A stretch of DNA of 64,000 bases from Methylobacterium sp. J-030 (GCF_022829545.1 NZ_JAKSYM010000172.1:20519-84518), one strand, 5' to 3'; shown: positions 26,141-34,576, numbered from the stretch's first letter. The notes: generated by a model from the sequence alone, not told the origin. Program-made: numbers and translations.

Positions 26141-26653
26141 TTACGAAGCTCGCTTGCCCCACACCTCGGCGTTGCGCCGGTTGATGTCGGTCGGGCTTGT
26201 GGTGCGGGCCGGGCCAACGGTGCCGGGAAAGCCGCCTCCCGAGGCGTCAGCGGTGAAGCCAGGCGGTAGCGTCGGGCGGGTAGGAGTCGCGCCCGCCGGC
26301 TTCCGAGCATGCACCTCGGCGTTGCGGGCGTTGATCGCTGCGATGGGTCCGGTCCGCAGCCGGTCGACGGCGGCCCGGCCCTGCGCACGAATGACTTCGT
26401 GGGCGGCGTCCGCGGTGGCACGGGCCTGCCGGCGCTGGAATGCAGCGCTGACCTCCGCAATCCCTCGACCGACCTCGGCGAGGCTGTCGCGGATGCCCGC
26501 CAGCTTGGCCGCGTCATAGGTCGGGCGAGGCATGGGGGCGAGCGCACGGGCCGGTGGCGCGTGATCCGCCACCGTGAAGCGCTCGGGGGCCTCGGCACCG
26601 TACTGGCGCAAGCGGCTGATTTGCTCGGGGGTCAACAGGTTTACGAAAGTCAT
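26141..26653 (-). CDS. Hypothetical phage protein, 170 aa
   Basis: Unknown protein. It opens MTFVNLLTPEQISRLRQYG, has an Ala/Arg-rich central helix (AEVGRGIAEVSAAFQRRQ) and two copies of an INARNAEV/INRRNAEV motif about 60 residues apart, near 105 and 157. It overlaps the terminase small subunit gene by ATGA. This duplicated motif suggests a scaffold or head-tail accessory protein, but I do not recognise a family. Confidence 0.6.
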   Translation of the reverse strand: MTFVNLLTPEQISRLRQYGAEAPERFTVADHAPPARALAPMPRPTYDAAKLAGIRDSLAEVGRGIAEVSAAFQRRQARATADAAHEVIRAQGRAAVDRLRTGPIAAINARNAEVHARKPAGATPTRPTLPPGFTADASGGGFPGTVGPARTTSPTDINRRNAEVWGKRAS

Positions 26654-27252
26654 TGCGGAGTCGTTCCTTCGTCAAGCGTCCGTCGATAAAGATCAGCGGC
26701 TTCCTCAGCCGTCATCTCGCGGGTAATCAGCTCAACGGGGCCTTCCCCGCTCGATCCAGACAAAGCCACCTTCGTCGGCAAGCCAAGGTGTCGGCCAAGC
26801 TCGACGAGCGCAGCAACCTTGGGGTGGAGTTTTACTGTAATAGAACCGTCCCGCGAGCGCTTGATTTCAGAAATACATGCCGCCGCCGACGGACTCAGCT
26901 CGGCCCAATCTTTAAGCACGAGTTCAGTCGAAACCTTTGTGATGGGCTCGCCATCATCGTTTTCGTCACCGGTCTCGATAATCAGCGTCCGCCACTGCAG
27001 CACCTCGCGCAGATCGGAAAAGCCGATCCGGGCCAGTTCGGCCGCGACCCGCGCCATGGTGATGCCGGTGGCCGCCGCGGCCTCGGCCTGGGCATCCGCG
27101 ATGGCCTTCACCACCGACGGGTTCTTCATGAGGTCCGGAGCACTGTCGGCGCTGTATCCGGCAGCCACGGCAGACGCGCTCGCAATACCGGCGGTCTCGC
27201 CTACCAAGAAGGCGCGGACGAATGCATGCTGGCGGGGATTGAGCGGGTTCAC
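26650..27252 (-). CDS. terS: Phage terminase small subunit
   Basis: Protein of 200 aa with the Terminase_2 opening (LNPRQHAFVRAFLVG, then ASAVAAGYSADSAPDLM) that forms the DNA-binding helix-turn-helix, and a C-terminal tail for contact with the large subunit. It selects DNA for packaging at pac or cos sites. No large subunit gene follows: the next genes downstream are unrelated small proteins. A TerS without TerL is typical of phage satellites that redirect a helper's packaging, but loss from a prophage is equally possible. It overlaps genes on both sides by four bases. Confidence 0.8.
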   Translation of the reverse strand: MNPLNPRQHAFVRAFLVGETAGIASASAVAAGYSADSAPDLMKNPSVVKAIADAQAEAAAATGITMARVAAELARIGFSDLREVLQWRTLIIETGDENDDGEPITKVSTELVLKDWAELSPSAAACISEIKRSRDGSITVKLHPKVAALVELGRHLGLPTKVALSGSSGEGPVELITREMTAEEAADLYRRTLDEGTTPQ

Positions 27253-27659
27253 AGGGCTGTTTCTTTTCCAGTGATGGGCGCCCCGGCACCCGGAATGATT
27301 GCGACGACCCGGCCCTTCCTGGCGGTCGGACGTTTAGGCACTTCGATCGCCCGCCGGGCGCGTTCCAGGGCGTAGGCCATACGTGCGAGATCTGAACTGT
27401 CGACGGACTCGCCGGCCGCGAGCTTTCCGAGGATGATCTCCTGTTGGACGCAGAGGCCCGCGTATACACGGCAGGATGATTGTGCCTCGATAGAAAGGTT
27501 TTCGATCCCGCCACGATCTTTGAATAATTGCGCGAGTAAATCCGCGAGCCGCCTGTATTCCGGGGTCTTTCGGGTTGTCCGTGTCAGGAAAGGCTTTCGG
27601 CCGTTGGTAACTGCAGATCGGTGCTTCCTGACCGACACCCCAACGCTCGCCTGTGTCAT
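27249..27659 (-). CDS. Hypothetical protein upstream of terS, 136 aa
   Basis: Unknown protein. Helical middle (PEYRRLADLLAQLFKDRGG), then LARMAYALERARRAIE and a basic tail. ATG 27659 is chosen because it begins the coding-like stretch; the frame is open 39 codons further up but with a Cys-rich implausible sequence. Its stop overlaps the terS start by ATGA. Small proteins of this kind just before terS are often HNH or terminase accessories, but no such motif is present. Confidence 0.6.
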   Translation of the reverse strand: MTQASVGVSVRKHRSAVTNGRKPFLTRTTRKTPEYRRLADLLAQLFKDRGGIENLSIEAQSSCRVYAGLCVQQEIILGKLAAGESVDSSDLARMAYALERARRAIEVPKRPTARKGRVVAIIPGAGAPITGKETAL

Positions 27660-28037
27660 GCCGATGCTCCGGGCGGTCAAACAGGTCGAGGCGATCCCGG
27701 ACGATCCCGGACAACCGCCATCCGAACACCCGCACCGATTGAATGATGGATCGGACTTGCATCCGGATACGATCAAATTGCCTTCGCTGATGAATGTCTT
27801 AAACCGTTGCCAGCAAAACGCAATGACCGATCATGGACGGTACTTGAATATGACTTGGTATGGCGTTGGATATGTTTTTGATGGGTCGACTTTAATTGAC
27901 ATATCTTGTCTGTGCTCTGTCGTAAATGACTGTCACAGCGACTGACAAAACTCGGTGTTTCGACGACGAGCCGTTGACGAACGGTCCAAACGTCTGCGAC
28001 AACGGTGGTCGTGGAAAATGTAAAAGCGGCAGTTTCG
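27660..28037. promoter_or_regulatory. Divergent intergenic region between terS module and resolvase
   Basis: 378 bases, AT-richer in 27780-27940. It separates leftward and rightward genes and so should contain two promoters. A TTGACA hexamer lies at about 27896 but no convincing -10 follows at 17 bases. No repeat or RNA gene is visible. Confidence 0.4.
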
Positions 28038-28715
28038 ATGTCGGAAGGTCGGTTCGTCGCTTACTATCGGGTCTCGACGGCGAGACAGGGTCGATCCGGC
28101 CTCGGGCTGGAAGCTCAGCAGGCCGCAGTCCGGGGACACCTCAACGGCGGGACGTGGTCGCTCGTCGCCGAGGTCGTCGAGATCGAGTCCGGCAAGCGCA
28201 ACGATCGGCCCAAGCTCGCCGAAGCCCTGCGCCTCTGCCGGTTGCACATGGCCACGCTCATCATCGCGAAACTTGATCGCCTCGCGCGTAACGTCGCCTT
28301 CGTCTCGGCGCTGATGGAGTCGGGCGTCGAGTTCATCGCCGTCGACTTTCCCCAGGCGAACCGGCTGACCGTTCACATCCTCGCAGCAGTCGCCGAACAC
28401 GAGGCCAAGGCCATCAGCGAGCGTACCAAGGCTGCCCTGGCCGCCGCGAAGGCCCGAGGGGTGATCCTCGGCGGAGCGCGCCCTCACCTCGCGGCTACGT
28501 CGGCCAAGGCTCGCGCCGCAGGTCTCGCAGTCCGGCAGGCCAAGGCCAGAACCCGAGCTGCAGACCTGCTGCCAGTCATCGCTGAGATCCGGGCGGCCGG
28601 CGCAATCACGCTGACGGCCGTGGCGGATGCGCTAAACGCCCGAGATATCCCGACCGCGAGAGGAGGGCGGTGGTCGCCTGTTCAGGTCTCGCGAGTTGAG
28701 GCGCGCGCGCCCTGA
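28038..28715 (+). CDS. Serine recombinase (resolvase family)
   Basis: Protein of 225 aa. The N-terminal catalytic domain has the active Ser in AYYRVSTARQGRSG, then the arginines in AKLDRLARN and the ERTKAALAAAKARG helix; the C-terminal part is a short helix-turn-helix (TLTAVADALNARDIPTARGG). ATG 28038 is preferred; the frame extends 11 codons upstream. It is the only rightward gene in the middle of the leftward module, so it may be a later insertion or a control switch. DNA inversion or multimer resolution is expected for the family. Confidence 0.88.
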   Translation: MSEGRFVAYYRVSTARQGRSGLGLEAQQAAVRGHLNGGTWSLVAEVVEIESGKRNDRPKLAEALRLCRLHMATLIIAKLDRLARNVAFVSALMESGVEFIAVDFPQANRLTVHILAAVAEHEAKAISERTKAALAAAKARGVILGGARPHLAATSAKARAAGLAVRQAKARTRAADLLPVIAEIRAAGAITLTAVADALNARDIPTARGGRWSPVQVSRVEARAP

Positions 28716-28762
28716 ACGAAAAGAGGTCGCCCCAATGAGACGACTCAGTATTACCTAATAGG

Positions 28763-29149
28763 CTAATGCAGAGGGGCAATGTCCGAGTATATCACGTGAT
28801 CAAGTATGCTAAAAGCATTCGCTGAATGTTCATCGCTTGCTAAAATTGCGTCTAGAGCATCTCTGTAAGATTTCATGCGATTTATCGAGGCATCTATATC
28901 TATAGAAACACCGCCAATCACATGGTAGTCTTCGACTTCGTTCTTAACGCGCCAAACATTTATGATGAACCCGTAATCTTGAACGAGAGAAAAGCTGGCT
29001 GCTTTATATGACGGAAAGATACCTCGTCTGATGTCAAGTTTAACCGGAACATCGTTCATTCCACTTGTCAGAATGCGTAAACCGCGCGCGTCCTTTGATA
29101 TAGCATTGAAATCTATAGCGCCGGATCTTAAATTTGAAGCTGATATCAT
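28763..29149 (-). CDS. Hypothetical AT-rich protein, 128 aa
   Basis: Unknown protein with alternating beta and helical stretches (SFSLVQDYGFIINVWRVKN, then HVIGGVSIDIDASINRM). Codon use is much more AT-rich than the host and even than the neighbouring phage genes, indicating foreign origin. No motif recognised. It is the first of three small leftward genes that could be phage accessory or anti-defence cargo; that is speculation. Confidence 0.6.
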   Translation of the reverse strand: MISASNLRSGAIDFNAISKDARGLRILTSGMNDVPVKLDIRRGIFPSYKAASFSLVQDYGFIINVWRVKNEVEDYHVIGGVSIDIDASINRMKSYRDALDAILASDEHSANAFSILDHVIYSDIAPLH

Positions 29150-29188
29150 GAGATCTGCTGCCTAATCCCTACTTAGAGTGAAGTTTTT

Positions 29189-29386
29189 TCATTCTGAGTA
29201 TGAAGAAACACTCGAAAAAGTAAGGTTGTCCATGCGAGCATGAAGAGCCATCATCAGATTAGCTGCTCGCATAGCTCTATGATGATTCCCAGCTTCTATC
29301 GCCCGGCTATGTACGGCCTCGGCATATTTGTAGCTTCGGTCCCGTCGAAGAATTTCAGGGCTATCTTTAGTTAAATGCATCTTCAT
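29189..29386 (-). CDS. Hypothetical protein, 65 aa
   Basis: Small helical protein (RSYKYAEAVHSRAIEAGNHH, then RAANLMMALHARMD). The start at ATG 29386 has gagg closely upstream; an alternative ATG is at 29380. AT-rich like its neighbours. Function unknown. It follows the next upstream gene by seven bases. Confidence 0.55.
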   Translation of the reverse strand: MKMHLTKDSPEILRRDRSYKYAEAVHSRAIEAGNHHRAMRAANLMMALHARMDNLTFSSVSSYSE

Positions 29387-29393
29387 GACCTCA

Positions 29394-29594
29394 TTAAAAC
29401 TGCTTTGTTTTTCCGGTAAGCACATGCCACTTACCATTGTACTTACGATGATCGACTATTTTGGCTTCATGCCAGATGCCGTCGACAGCTTTCACATAGA
29501 AGAGCGTGCCGTCCGGGAAGCGAGCGTCAGCGGGAAACGGCGTTCCGTCAGGCATCCGCATCTCAGCGTTATAAGCGAAAGCTGTCTCCGACAT
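29394..29594 (-). CDS. Hypothetical protein, 66 aa
   Basis: Small protein with a beta-rich look (DGTLFYVKAVDGIWHEAKIV, then GKWHVLTGK). ATG 29594 is chosen; the frame is open upstream but Cys-rich and unlikely to be coding. The spacing to the next gene is seven bases, so they are probably co-transcribed. No family recognised. Confidence 0.55.
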   Translation of the reverse strand: MSETAFAYNAEMRMPDGTPFPADARFPDGTLFYVKAVDGIWHEAKIVDHRKYNGKWHVLTGKTKQF

Positions 29595-29888
29595 TGTCGC
29601 GTTCTGGACCTCAAACACCAACCAAGGTCCACAATGTATTAAGTCAAAATCACAATACAAGTGCGTCAAGCACCGGCTGCCCATCCAAAAATCACGGCAA
29701 CTCGAAGGTTCACTATAGGCGTTGAGTGTACAATCAGGCACGTTCGCACAACCACACCAAGCGTCCGTCCCGACAGTCTGGATCTCATAGGAAGCCCCAG
29801 GACAGCCGCCGGCACAGTTCCCGGCGTGCTCTAGCTCCGATCACCTCGAACCACGCCACCGGCTCTCTCTGCCCCAGGGAACGGCATC

Positions 29889-30362
29889 CTACGCGACGTA
29901 GTCATCCCCGTTGCTTTCCCGACGCCGACCCTGCGCCCGACGCGCGCCCGGGATCTCGGGATCGATCGCAAGGCAGTATTCTCGGATCCGGATCATGGCC
30001 TCGTGAACGACCCGGGGCCGCATGCCGTCGCCGAGTACGAGCCTGTTGAACAAGCGCAGCGCTTCGACACCGGCCTTTCTCGCGGTGAGGTGGTGGTCCG
30101 TGACCTCGGATCCTCCGGCATGACACGCGTAGGCCTCCGAGCGGCCCGTACGATCAGGGAGGGCCATGACCTCGACCTGTCCGGCAGTGGCCCGAAACCC
30201 GGAAGCCGCCTCCGAGAGCGGCGTCCAGCAGACGAGCGCATCCTCAAACGGGATGGTGTCGGCGAGCGCAGGTTCCTTCGGCCACCGGCCCGGTCCGCGT
30301 CGTCGGAGTGCCGGACGATCCGCGAGAGAGGCAGGTTCAGACGGCGAGGCCACATCGGGCAT
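29889..30362 (-). CDS. Hypothetical protein downstream of repA, 157 aa
   Basis: Unknown protein. Its C-terminal helical part (KAGVEALRLFNRLVLGDG, then VVHEAMIRIREYCLAID) is convincing coding sequence. The frame is open upstream to 30566, but that extension runs through the repeat cluster 30402-30530 and encodes an unlikely His/Cys/Asp-rich string, so ATG 30362 is preferred. It is the next gene after repA and may belong to the replication unit. Confidence 0.55.
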   Translation of the reverse strand: MPDVASPSEPASLADRPALRRRGPGRWPKEPALADTIPFEDALVCWTPLSEAASGFRATAGQVEVMALPDRTGRSEAYACHAGGSEVTDHHLTARKAGVEALRLFNRLVLGDGMRPRVVHEAMIRIREYCLAIDPEIPGARRAQGRRRESNGDDYVA

Positions 30363-30401
30363 GTCACGCTCGGACACCCCTCCCTCAAAACTCAGCCCCG
30401 C

Positions 30402-30530
30402 GTGACAGGCGTGACATCGGGGAGCCCCCCCTACGGGGGGGAGCTCCCCCGTGTCACGGTCCCTGTCACGGTGTCGGGGGGCGTGACAGGCGTGACATTC
30501 GTCGTTTGTCACGGGTGTCACGCCTGTCAC
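30402..30530. repeat. Iteron-like TGTCAC/GTGACA repeat cluster, possible replication origin
   Basis: Nine copies of the hexamer TGTCAC or its complement GTGACA lie in 129 bases: at about 30402, 30411, 30452, 30464, 30483, 30492, 30507, 30516 and 30525, in both orientations and often 9 bases apart. Between them, 30419-30449 forms a strong GC-rich hairpin. The cluster abuts the stop of repA, the position of the origin in several phage satellites. Confidence 0.6.
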
Positions 30531-30532
30531 GG

Positions 30533-31708
30533 CTACGCTTTCCAAAGCCATTCCTCCCCGTCCCATGCGGCCGTCAGGAACCCGTGTTTTGGGCAGGCGG
30601 TCAGTGCGCGCTTGAGGGCCTGACGGATCGTTGCGGCGGCCTTCTCGCCGTCGGTCTCGCCGGTGGCATACCGGCGCCGGAACTCGGTCCGCAGCTCCTC
30701 GACAGTGATCGCCTGGACCGTCGCCCCCTGACCCCGCACCTTCACATCGCGGCTATGGGTCAGCATCACCTCGTCGAACGCGCCTTTCAGAGCGACGATC
30801 GGCAGGGGGTCTTTCTGCGGTGCCTTACGGGTCGATGGCGGTGGTTGATCCAAGGCGGGATCAAGCACACAGGCCCCGAACGGGTCCCCATCTTCATCGG
30901 TGCCGAGTTGAATAAACCGCAGTGAAAACGCCGCGATGGGGCCTTCCTCACCATATCTAGTCTTGGCGAGATTAAGTGAACGCGTAGTGACTTCGCCCGT
31001 TACCTGATTGCGGTCGGCCAACACGCTCAGAATCGCGTCGGCGCCACCGCGGTAAGCCGAGGATCCCCGCAAACCGGTTTCTTCGCTCTTGCCGTAGTGG
31101 TGGACGGGCATCACCAGGGCGCCCAAGGGCTCCCCGAGCGAGCGCATGTGCCGAAGCGCCTGTTGCGCCTCGGCAGCGTCGTTCTCGTCCTTCATGGCGA
31201 AGGCCGCGGCCAGCGTATCGATGACGATCAGGCCGAGACGGACACCGAACGTCGCCTGCATCCGGGCATCGACGGCTCGGATCTTGGCCTGCAAGGCCTT
31301 CACCTCATCCGGGTCGGCGAGGTTCGGTACCGCGCCCATCCACGCGATAGGCAGGCGTTTGCCGTCGGCGCGGGCTTGCCGCGCTGCCTCAATCCGCCCC
31401 GAGAGCGTGCCCGCGCCCTCTGCAGCCAGGATGAGTGTGCCGACGCGCTCGACGACGCGCCGCCCAAAGAACGGCTCACCGATCGCCAGCGAGACAGCGA
31501 GGTCGACGGCGGTGAACGTCTTGCCCGCGCCGGACTGGCCGCCGAGCATCGCCACCCCTTCGACCGGCAGCAGATGCTTGACCAGGTAGCGGGGCGGCTC
31601 CGGTGGCACATCACCATCAAACGTGAAGCCGAACAACGTGGCATCGCTGTCCGGGGGGCGGTCACCGGGCAACTCGCTCGTGACCGTGTAGCCCTTCGGA
31701 TCACCCAC
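30533..31708 (-). CDS. RepA-like AAA+ (AAA_25) replicative helicase
   Basis: ATPase of 391 aa of the RepA/RSF1010-like hexameric helicase group. Walker A reads GGQSGAGKTF near residue 59, Walker B LGLIVIDTLAA, followed by MPVHHYGKSEETGLRGSSAY, typical of AAA_25 proteins. The C-terminal 110 residues form a separate helical domain (PLPIVALKGAFDEVM). The GTG start at 31708 is chosen because it overlaps the primase stop (GTGGGTGA). Acts in DNA unwinding for element replication together with the primase encoded just upstream. Confidence 0.83.
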   Translation of the reverse strand: MGDPKGYTVTSELPGDRPPDSDATLFGFTFDGDVPPEPPRYLVKHLLPVEGVAMLGGQSGAGKTFTAVDLAVSLAIGEPFFGRRVVERVGTLILAAEGAGTLSGRIEAARQARADGKRLPIAWMGAVPNLADPDEVKALQAKIRAVDARMQATFGVRLGLIVIDTLAAAFAMKDENDAAEAQQALRHMRSLGEPLGALVMPVHHYGKSEETGLRGSSAYRGGADAILSVLADRNQVTGEVTTRSLNLAKTRYGEEGPIAAFSLRFIQLGTDEDGDPFGACVLDPALDQPPPSTRKAPQKDPLPIVALKGAFDEVMLTHSRDVKVRGQGATVQAITVEELRTEFRRRYATGETDGEKAAATIRQALKRALTACPKHGFLTAAWDGEEWLWKA

Positions 31709-32651
31709 GGGGCGCCCCCTTGATGATGTCGTTGAGGTCCGTGCCGGGGGCGTCCGGCATGATGAGGAAGGTTTCTCGCCCGGCCGCCTGCCAGCGGGCA
31801 GCGCAGGCGCGGGCCGCGCGCAGGCCCGCCGGGTCATGATCGACCGCCATCCAAAGGCACTCGATGCCGGACAGGACCGGGAATGCCTCGACGTTGCTGG
31901 CCGAGATGAGCGACCACACCGGCGAGCTGCCGAACTCCGGGGTGCTCCGGAGCGACAGGGTGGTCTCGATGCCCTCGCCGATCCCGAGGCAGGTGGTGAC
32001 ATCGGCGTCGGCGGTCAGCTTCACAGCCCCGCCAGCAACCATCCCGAGGGCGAGTCGGTCATGCCCGTTCACCTCGACCTTGCGGCCGAGCGCATCGAGC
32101 GCGGTCCGATGGATCCCGATCGGGGCATCCGTCACCACGTCTCGCACCAGGGCGACCATGGCGGGCACCGTCCCGCGGCCCCACGGGCAACGCGGGTGGT
32201 AGCGCAGGACCACGCCCGCGATCTCGTCCGACAGATCCAGGCATCGCCCGCCGAGATGCGCATCAACGGGCGTGCGGCGCGGGTCGCGCGCTTCATCCCA
32301 CGTCGACAGGGCGAGGTCGCGTCGGTACCGCGCTTTGGCTTGGGCGTCCTGTTCGTCGCGCTCGCGGGCTTCCTGGCGGCGGCGAGCCTCGGCCGGGTCA
32401 ATCGATCGAACGAGGCGATGGCGGCCGTCAGCGAGCCTGAGAAGCCCTGCAACGTGGTCCCGGCACGCGTCCCACGAGTCGCCGCAGTAGGAATGGACCA
32501 CGAAACCATCAGCGTGACTCGCCGAAGGGCGCACGGCGAGGCTACGGTCCCCCGGGCTATGGCCGGGACCCGGCACCAAGGCTTGCAGGCCAGCCACCTC
32601 GCCGCCGAGCGCGTGGGCGAGCTCGCGCAGCGTAAGAGAATGCACGGTCAT
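31701..32651 (-). CDS. Toprim-type primase
   Basis: Protein of 316 aa. The N-terminal part carries a Cys-containing segment (VHSYCGDSWDACRDHV), and the Toprim core has the acid in LGIGEGIETTLSL and the DxD in WMAVDHDPAGL. This is the usual form of phage and plasmid primases coupled with AAA_25 helicases. ATG 32651 is chosen because GGGGA lies six bases upstream; ATG 32657 and further starts are in frame. It overlaps the repA gene. Confidence 0.82.
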   Translation of the reverse strand: MTVHSLTLRELAHALGGEVAGLQALVPGPGHSPGDRSLAVRPSASHADGFVVHSYCGDSWDACRDHVAGLLRLADGRHRLVRSIDPAEARRRQEARERDEQDAQAKARYRRDLALSTWDEARDPRRTPVDAHLGGRCLDLSDEIAGVVLRYHPRCPWGRGTVPAMVALVRDVVTDAPIGIHRTALDALGRKVEVNGHDRLALGMVAGGAVKLTADADVTTCLGIGEGIETTLSLRSTPEFGSSPVWSLISASNVEAFPVLSGIECLWMAVDHDPAGLRAARACAARWQAAGRETFLIMPDAPGTDLNDIIKGAPRG

Positions 32652-32876
32652 GAGCATTCCCCGATGGTCAGACTGCCAGTATTGCGTTGAATAATTCGCG
32701 GGTAAGACGTACCTTGATGCTTCGCCGCCGACCAAAGCGCGAAATCAAGGGGGCCGGTCCCGCGAGGGGTCGGTCCTCTTTGCTTTGTCATGGTGGTTGA
32801 GGCCTCTTAGGGCCGCGCCATCGCGTGAGGTGGTCTCGAACCCTGGCGGCCGACCGCCCGGGGTTGCGTGTCCGGC

Positions 32877-33101
32877 CTACGCGGCTTCCGAGACACGTTC
32901 CTTCGCGGCCTGGGCAGCCTCGAACGCGGCGAGGTCCGTCAACCGCCAGTAGCGATACCCAGCGATCCGCATGGCCGGCGCAGGGAAGCCAACTTCCGGG
33001 CTGTTAAGCCAAGTGTTGAGGGCCTGACGAGTTACGCCAAACCGTTTCATGATGTACGCAGCCGGGCGATACCCGCCGGCATTGGGATCCGAGTGCTGCA
33101 T
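32877..33101 (-). CDS. AlpA-like helix-turn-helix protein, 74 aa
   Basis: Small DNA-binding protein with a MerR/AlpA-type core: RPAAYIMKRFGVTRQALNTW (recognition helix), then GFPAPAMRIAGYRYWRLTDL. ATG 33101 has gaagga nine bases upstream. Proteins of this family activate transcription of int, primase and packaging genes in P4-like and PICI elements. It heads the leftward module, 225 bases before the primase start, which suits such a role. Confidence 0.8.
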   Translation of the reverse strand: MQHSDPNAGGYRPAAYIMKRFGVTRQALNTWLNSPEVGFPAPAMRIAGYRYWRLTDLAAFEAAQAAKERVSEAA

Positions 33102-33300
33102 TTGCCGCCATCCTTCTAGCAACACCCGCGAGCATACGCGCCATTACTTGCGATGCAACAACTATAACTGCCGGTTTTATTTGACTAGCCGGTATCAAAA
33201 CATGCGCAAAAATCATTGTGCGGCAACGTATTTGATTTGTCCGCGCATGCGTTAGACGTGAGATACGCCTTGTTTCGGTCGCTTAATCCGAAAAGCGAAG

Positions 33301-33765
33301 TCAAATACTAGCGGAGAACGTCTCAAACCCGTTGGGCGGGGAGCTTCCCTCGATCGTCATCATGACCCCGCAGACGAGCTGCCACAGGGCGTTGTGCACG
33401 GGGTCGGAGGCGTCAAGGCACCCCTCATAGGCCATCACAACGGCCGTGCTGAGGGCACTGAGACCGTCCATGGTGCGGGGCATGGGTGCATCAATGATCG
33501 CCTCGGCTACCACCGAGCAGGCCTCGAACGCGGTTTCCGCCCGTGCAATGCGTGCCGGGGTCTCCCCGGCTCGCAGGGCTCGACGAGCCTTCACATGCTG
33601 GCTCCACTTTTCCTGCGCCAGCGGCAGCAGTGCTAAAGCGGCGTCCATGCCAGGGGGGCGCTCGTTGAGGAGAAAGCGGCAGCGGTCATTGATCGAATCG
33701 TGGCCGCTTGAGGTGCAGCGGGCCGGGACAGGCTGAAGCGACTGGATAGTGCGGGCGTGCGACAT
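33301..33765 (-). CDS. Hypothetical protein, 154 aa
   Basis: Unknown helical protein (DAALALLPLAQEKWSQHVK, then TAFEACSVVAEAIIDAP). ATG 33765 has ggag eight bases upstream and is preferred over the first in-frame ATG at 33915, which would overlap the next gene. It lies in the early leftward region. No recognised motif. Confidence 0.6.
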   Translation of the reverse strand: MSHARTIQSLQPVPARCTSSGHDSINDRCRFLLNERPPGMDAALALLPLAQEKWSQHVKARRALRAGETPARIARAETAFEACSVVAEAIIDAPMPRTMDGLSALSTAVVMAYEGCLDASDPVHNALWQLVCGVMMTIEGSSPPNGFETFSASI

Positions 33766-33836
33766 CGTTCGGGCTCCGTGATGGGCTCGTGGCGGTAAAT
33801 CGGCGGTGGTGAAGGGGTGCGCCTCTGCGGCGCGGA

Positions 33837-34061
33837 TCAGATCAGCGAGACCCGTGGTGCGCTCAATGCGCCGGCGAATCGGATGCGAAGGGTATGAGCA
33901 TGATGGATCGCCCAAGCGTGGAACTCGCGGGCCTCCGGCTCCCCACGGGCGAAACGCACTCGGTAGGATGCTGCGAGACGCAGGCAGCGCTCATGATCCT
34001 CGCGGGCGTGCAGTAGGCGTTCGGTGGGCGTTCGGAGGACTAGGGGGATGGCGTGATTCAT
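33837..34061 (-). CDS. Hypothetical protein, 74 aa, first gene left of the operator
   Basis: Small basic protein (RTPTERLLHAREDHERCLRL, then FHAWAIHHAHTLRIRF). The start at ATG 34061 is 19 bases from the palindromic operator, so its transcription must be under repressor control. Frame is open further up, through the operator and the repressor start, which makes an upstream start implausible. Function unknown; a Cro-like role is possible by position but the sequence shows no HTH. Confidence 0.55.
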   Translation of the reverse strand: MNHAIPLVLRTPTERLLHAREDHERCLRLAASYRVRFARGEPEAREFHAWAIHHAHTLRIRFAGALSAPRVSLI

Positions 34062-34079
34062 GACATTGGCCTCAACCCG

Positions 34080-34098
34080 AGTTGATACCGTATCAACT
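34080..34098. promoter_or_regulatory. Palindromic repressor operator
   Basis: Perfect inverted repeat AGTTGATA-CCG-TATCAACT, 19 bases, in the divergent intergenic region between the leftward module and the repressor gene. Related half-sites follow at about 34141 (AGTTGATAAT) and 34128 (AAAGTCAACA). This is the expected operator for the XRE repressor encoded at 34176. Confidence 0.72.
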
Positions 34099-34175
34099 GC
34101 GCTTGAGATTGCCAGCTTGATTGTGAAAGTCAACACCGCAGTTGATAATTTCTCGCCTGCGGTTATAGTCAAGCC

Positions 34176-34409
34176 ATGTTGAAGCCCGAACAGATCCGTG
34201 GGGCCCGGGCCATGCTCGGGCTTACGCAAGCCGAGGTTGCGAAGCTCGCTGGCATTTCCACGACGGGGCTGAACAACATCGAGCGTGGGTCGTCCGACCC
34301 GAAAGCTTCAACCCTTGAGGCCATTCAGCGCGTGTTCGAGGCCGAGGGCATCGTTTTTACGAACGGCGGGGAACCGGGCGTGAAGCTGCGCCTGAAAGAG
34401 GCGCCATGA
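34176..34409 (+). CDS. XRE-family (cI-like) repressor, 77 aa
   Basis: Compact HTH_3 protein: KPEQIRGARAMLGLTQAEVA with LAGISTTGLNNIERG as recognition helix, then a short C-terminal beta tail. No LexA-type peptidase domain, so SOS cleavage is not expected and induction would need another trigger, for example a helper protein. It is divergent from the leftward module and overlaps a small partner gene by ATGA. Repressor of the element by position and family. Confidence 0.88.
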   Translation: MLKPEQIRGARAMLGLTQAEVAKLAGISTTGLNNIERGSSDPKASTLEAIQRVFEAEGIVFTNGGEPGVKLRLKEAP

Positions 34410-34576
34410 CACCCATCGAGATCGAGCGGCCGGGCGAAGGCGACCTTGTGAAGGTCACGACGCGATTGCCGAGTGGCTTGGCGCGGGCGATGCGGGTCGC
34501 GGCCCGGACCCAGGACATCAGCATCGAGGTTGCTTACAGCGCAGCTGTGGCGGCCTATTTCCAAAAAAACGGCTGA
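34406..34576 (+). CDS. Small protein coupled to the repressor, 56 aa
   Basis: Short gene starting at ATG 34406, overlapping the repressor stop. It encodes TPIEIERPGEGDLVKVTTRL, then LARAMRVAARTQDISIEVAYS, and ends Q-K-N-G. The TTRLP and helix pattern resembles ribbon-helix-helix-like small proteins but is not conclusive. Too short for most gene finders; the coupling supports that it is real. Confidence 0.6.
   Translation: MTPIEIERPGEGDLVKVTTRLPSGLARAMRVAARTQDISIEVAYSAAVAAYFQKNG

Noticed and set aside
30402..30530. Possible CRISPR array
   Set aside because: Repeats are only 6 bases, occur in both orientations and have irregular short spacing; no cas gene is present. Iteron-like repeats fit better.
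29889..30566. Longer 225-aa version of the gene downstream of repA
   Set aside because: The extra N-terminus is a His/Cys/Asp-rich translation of the repeat cluster; ATG 30362 gives a more plausible protein.
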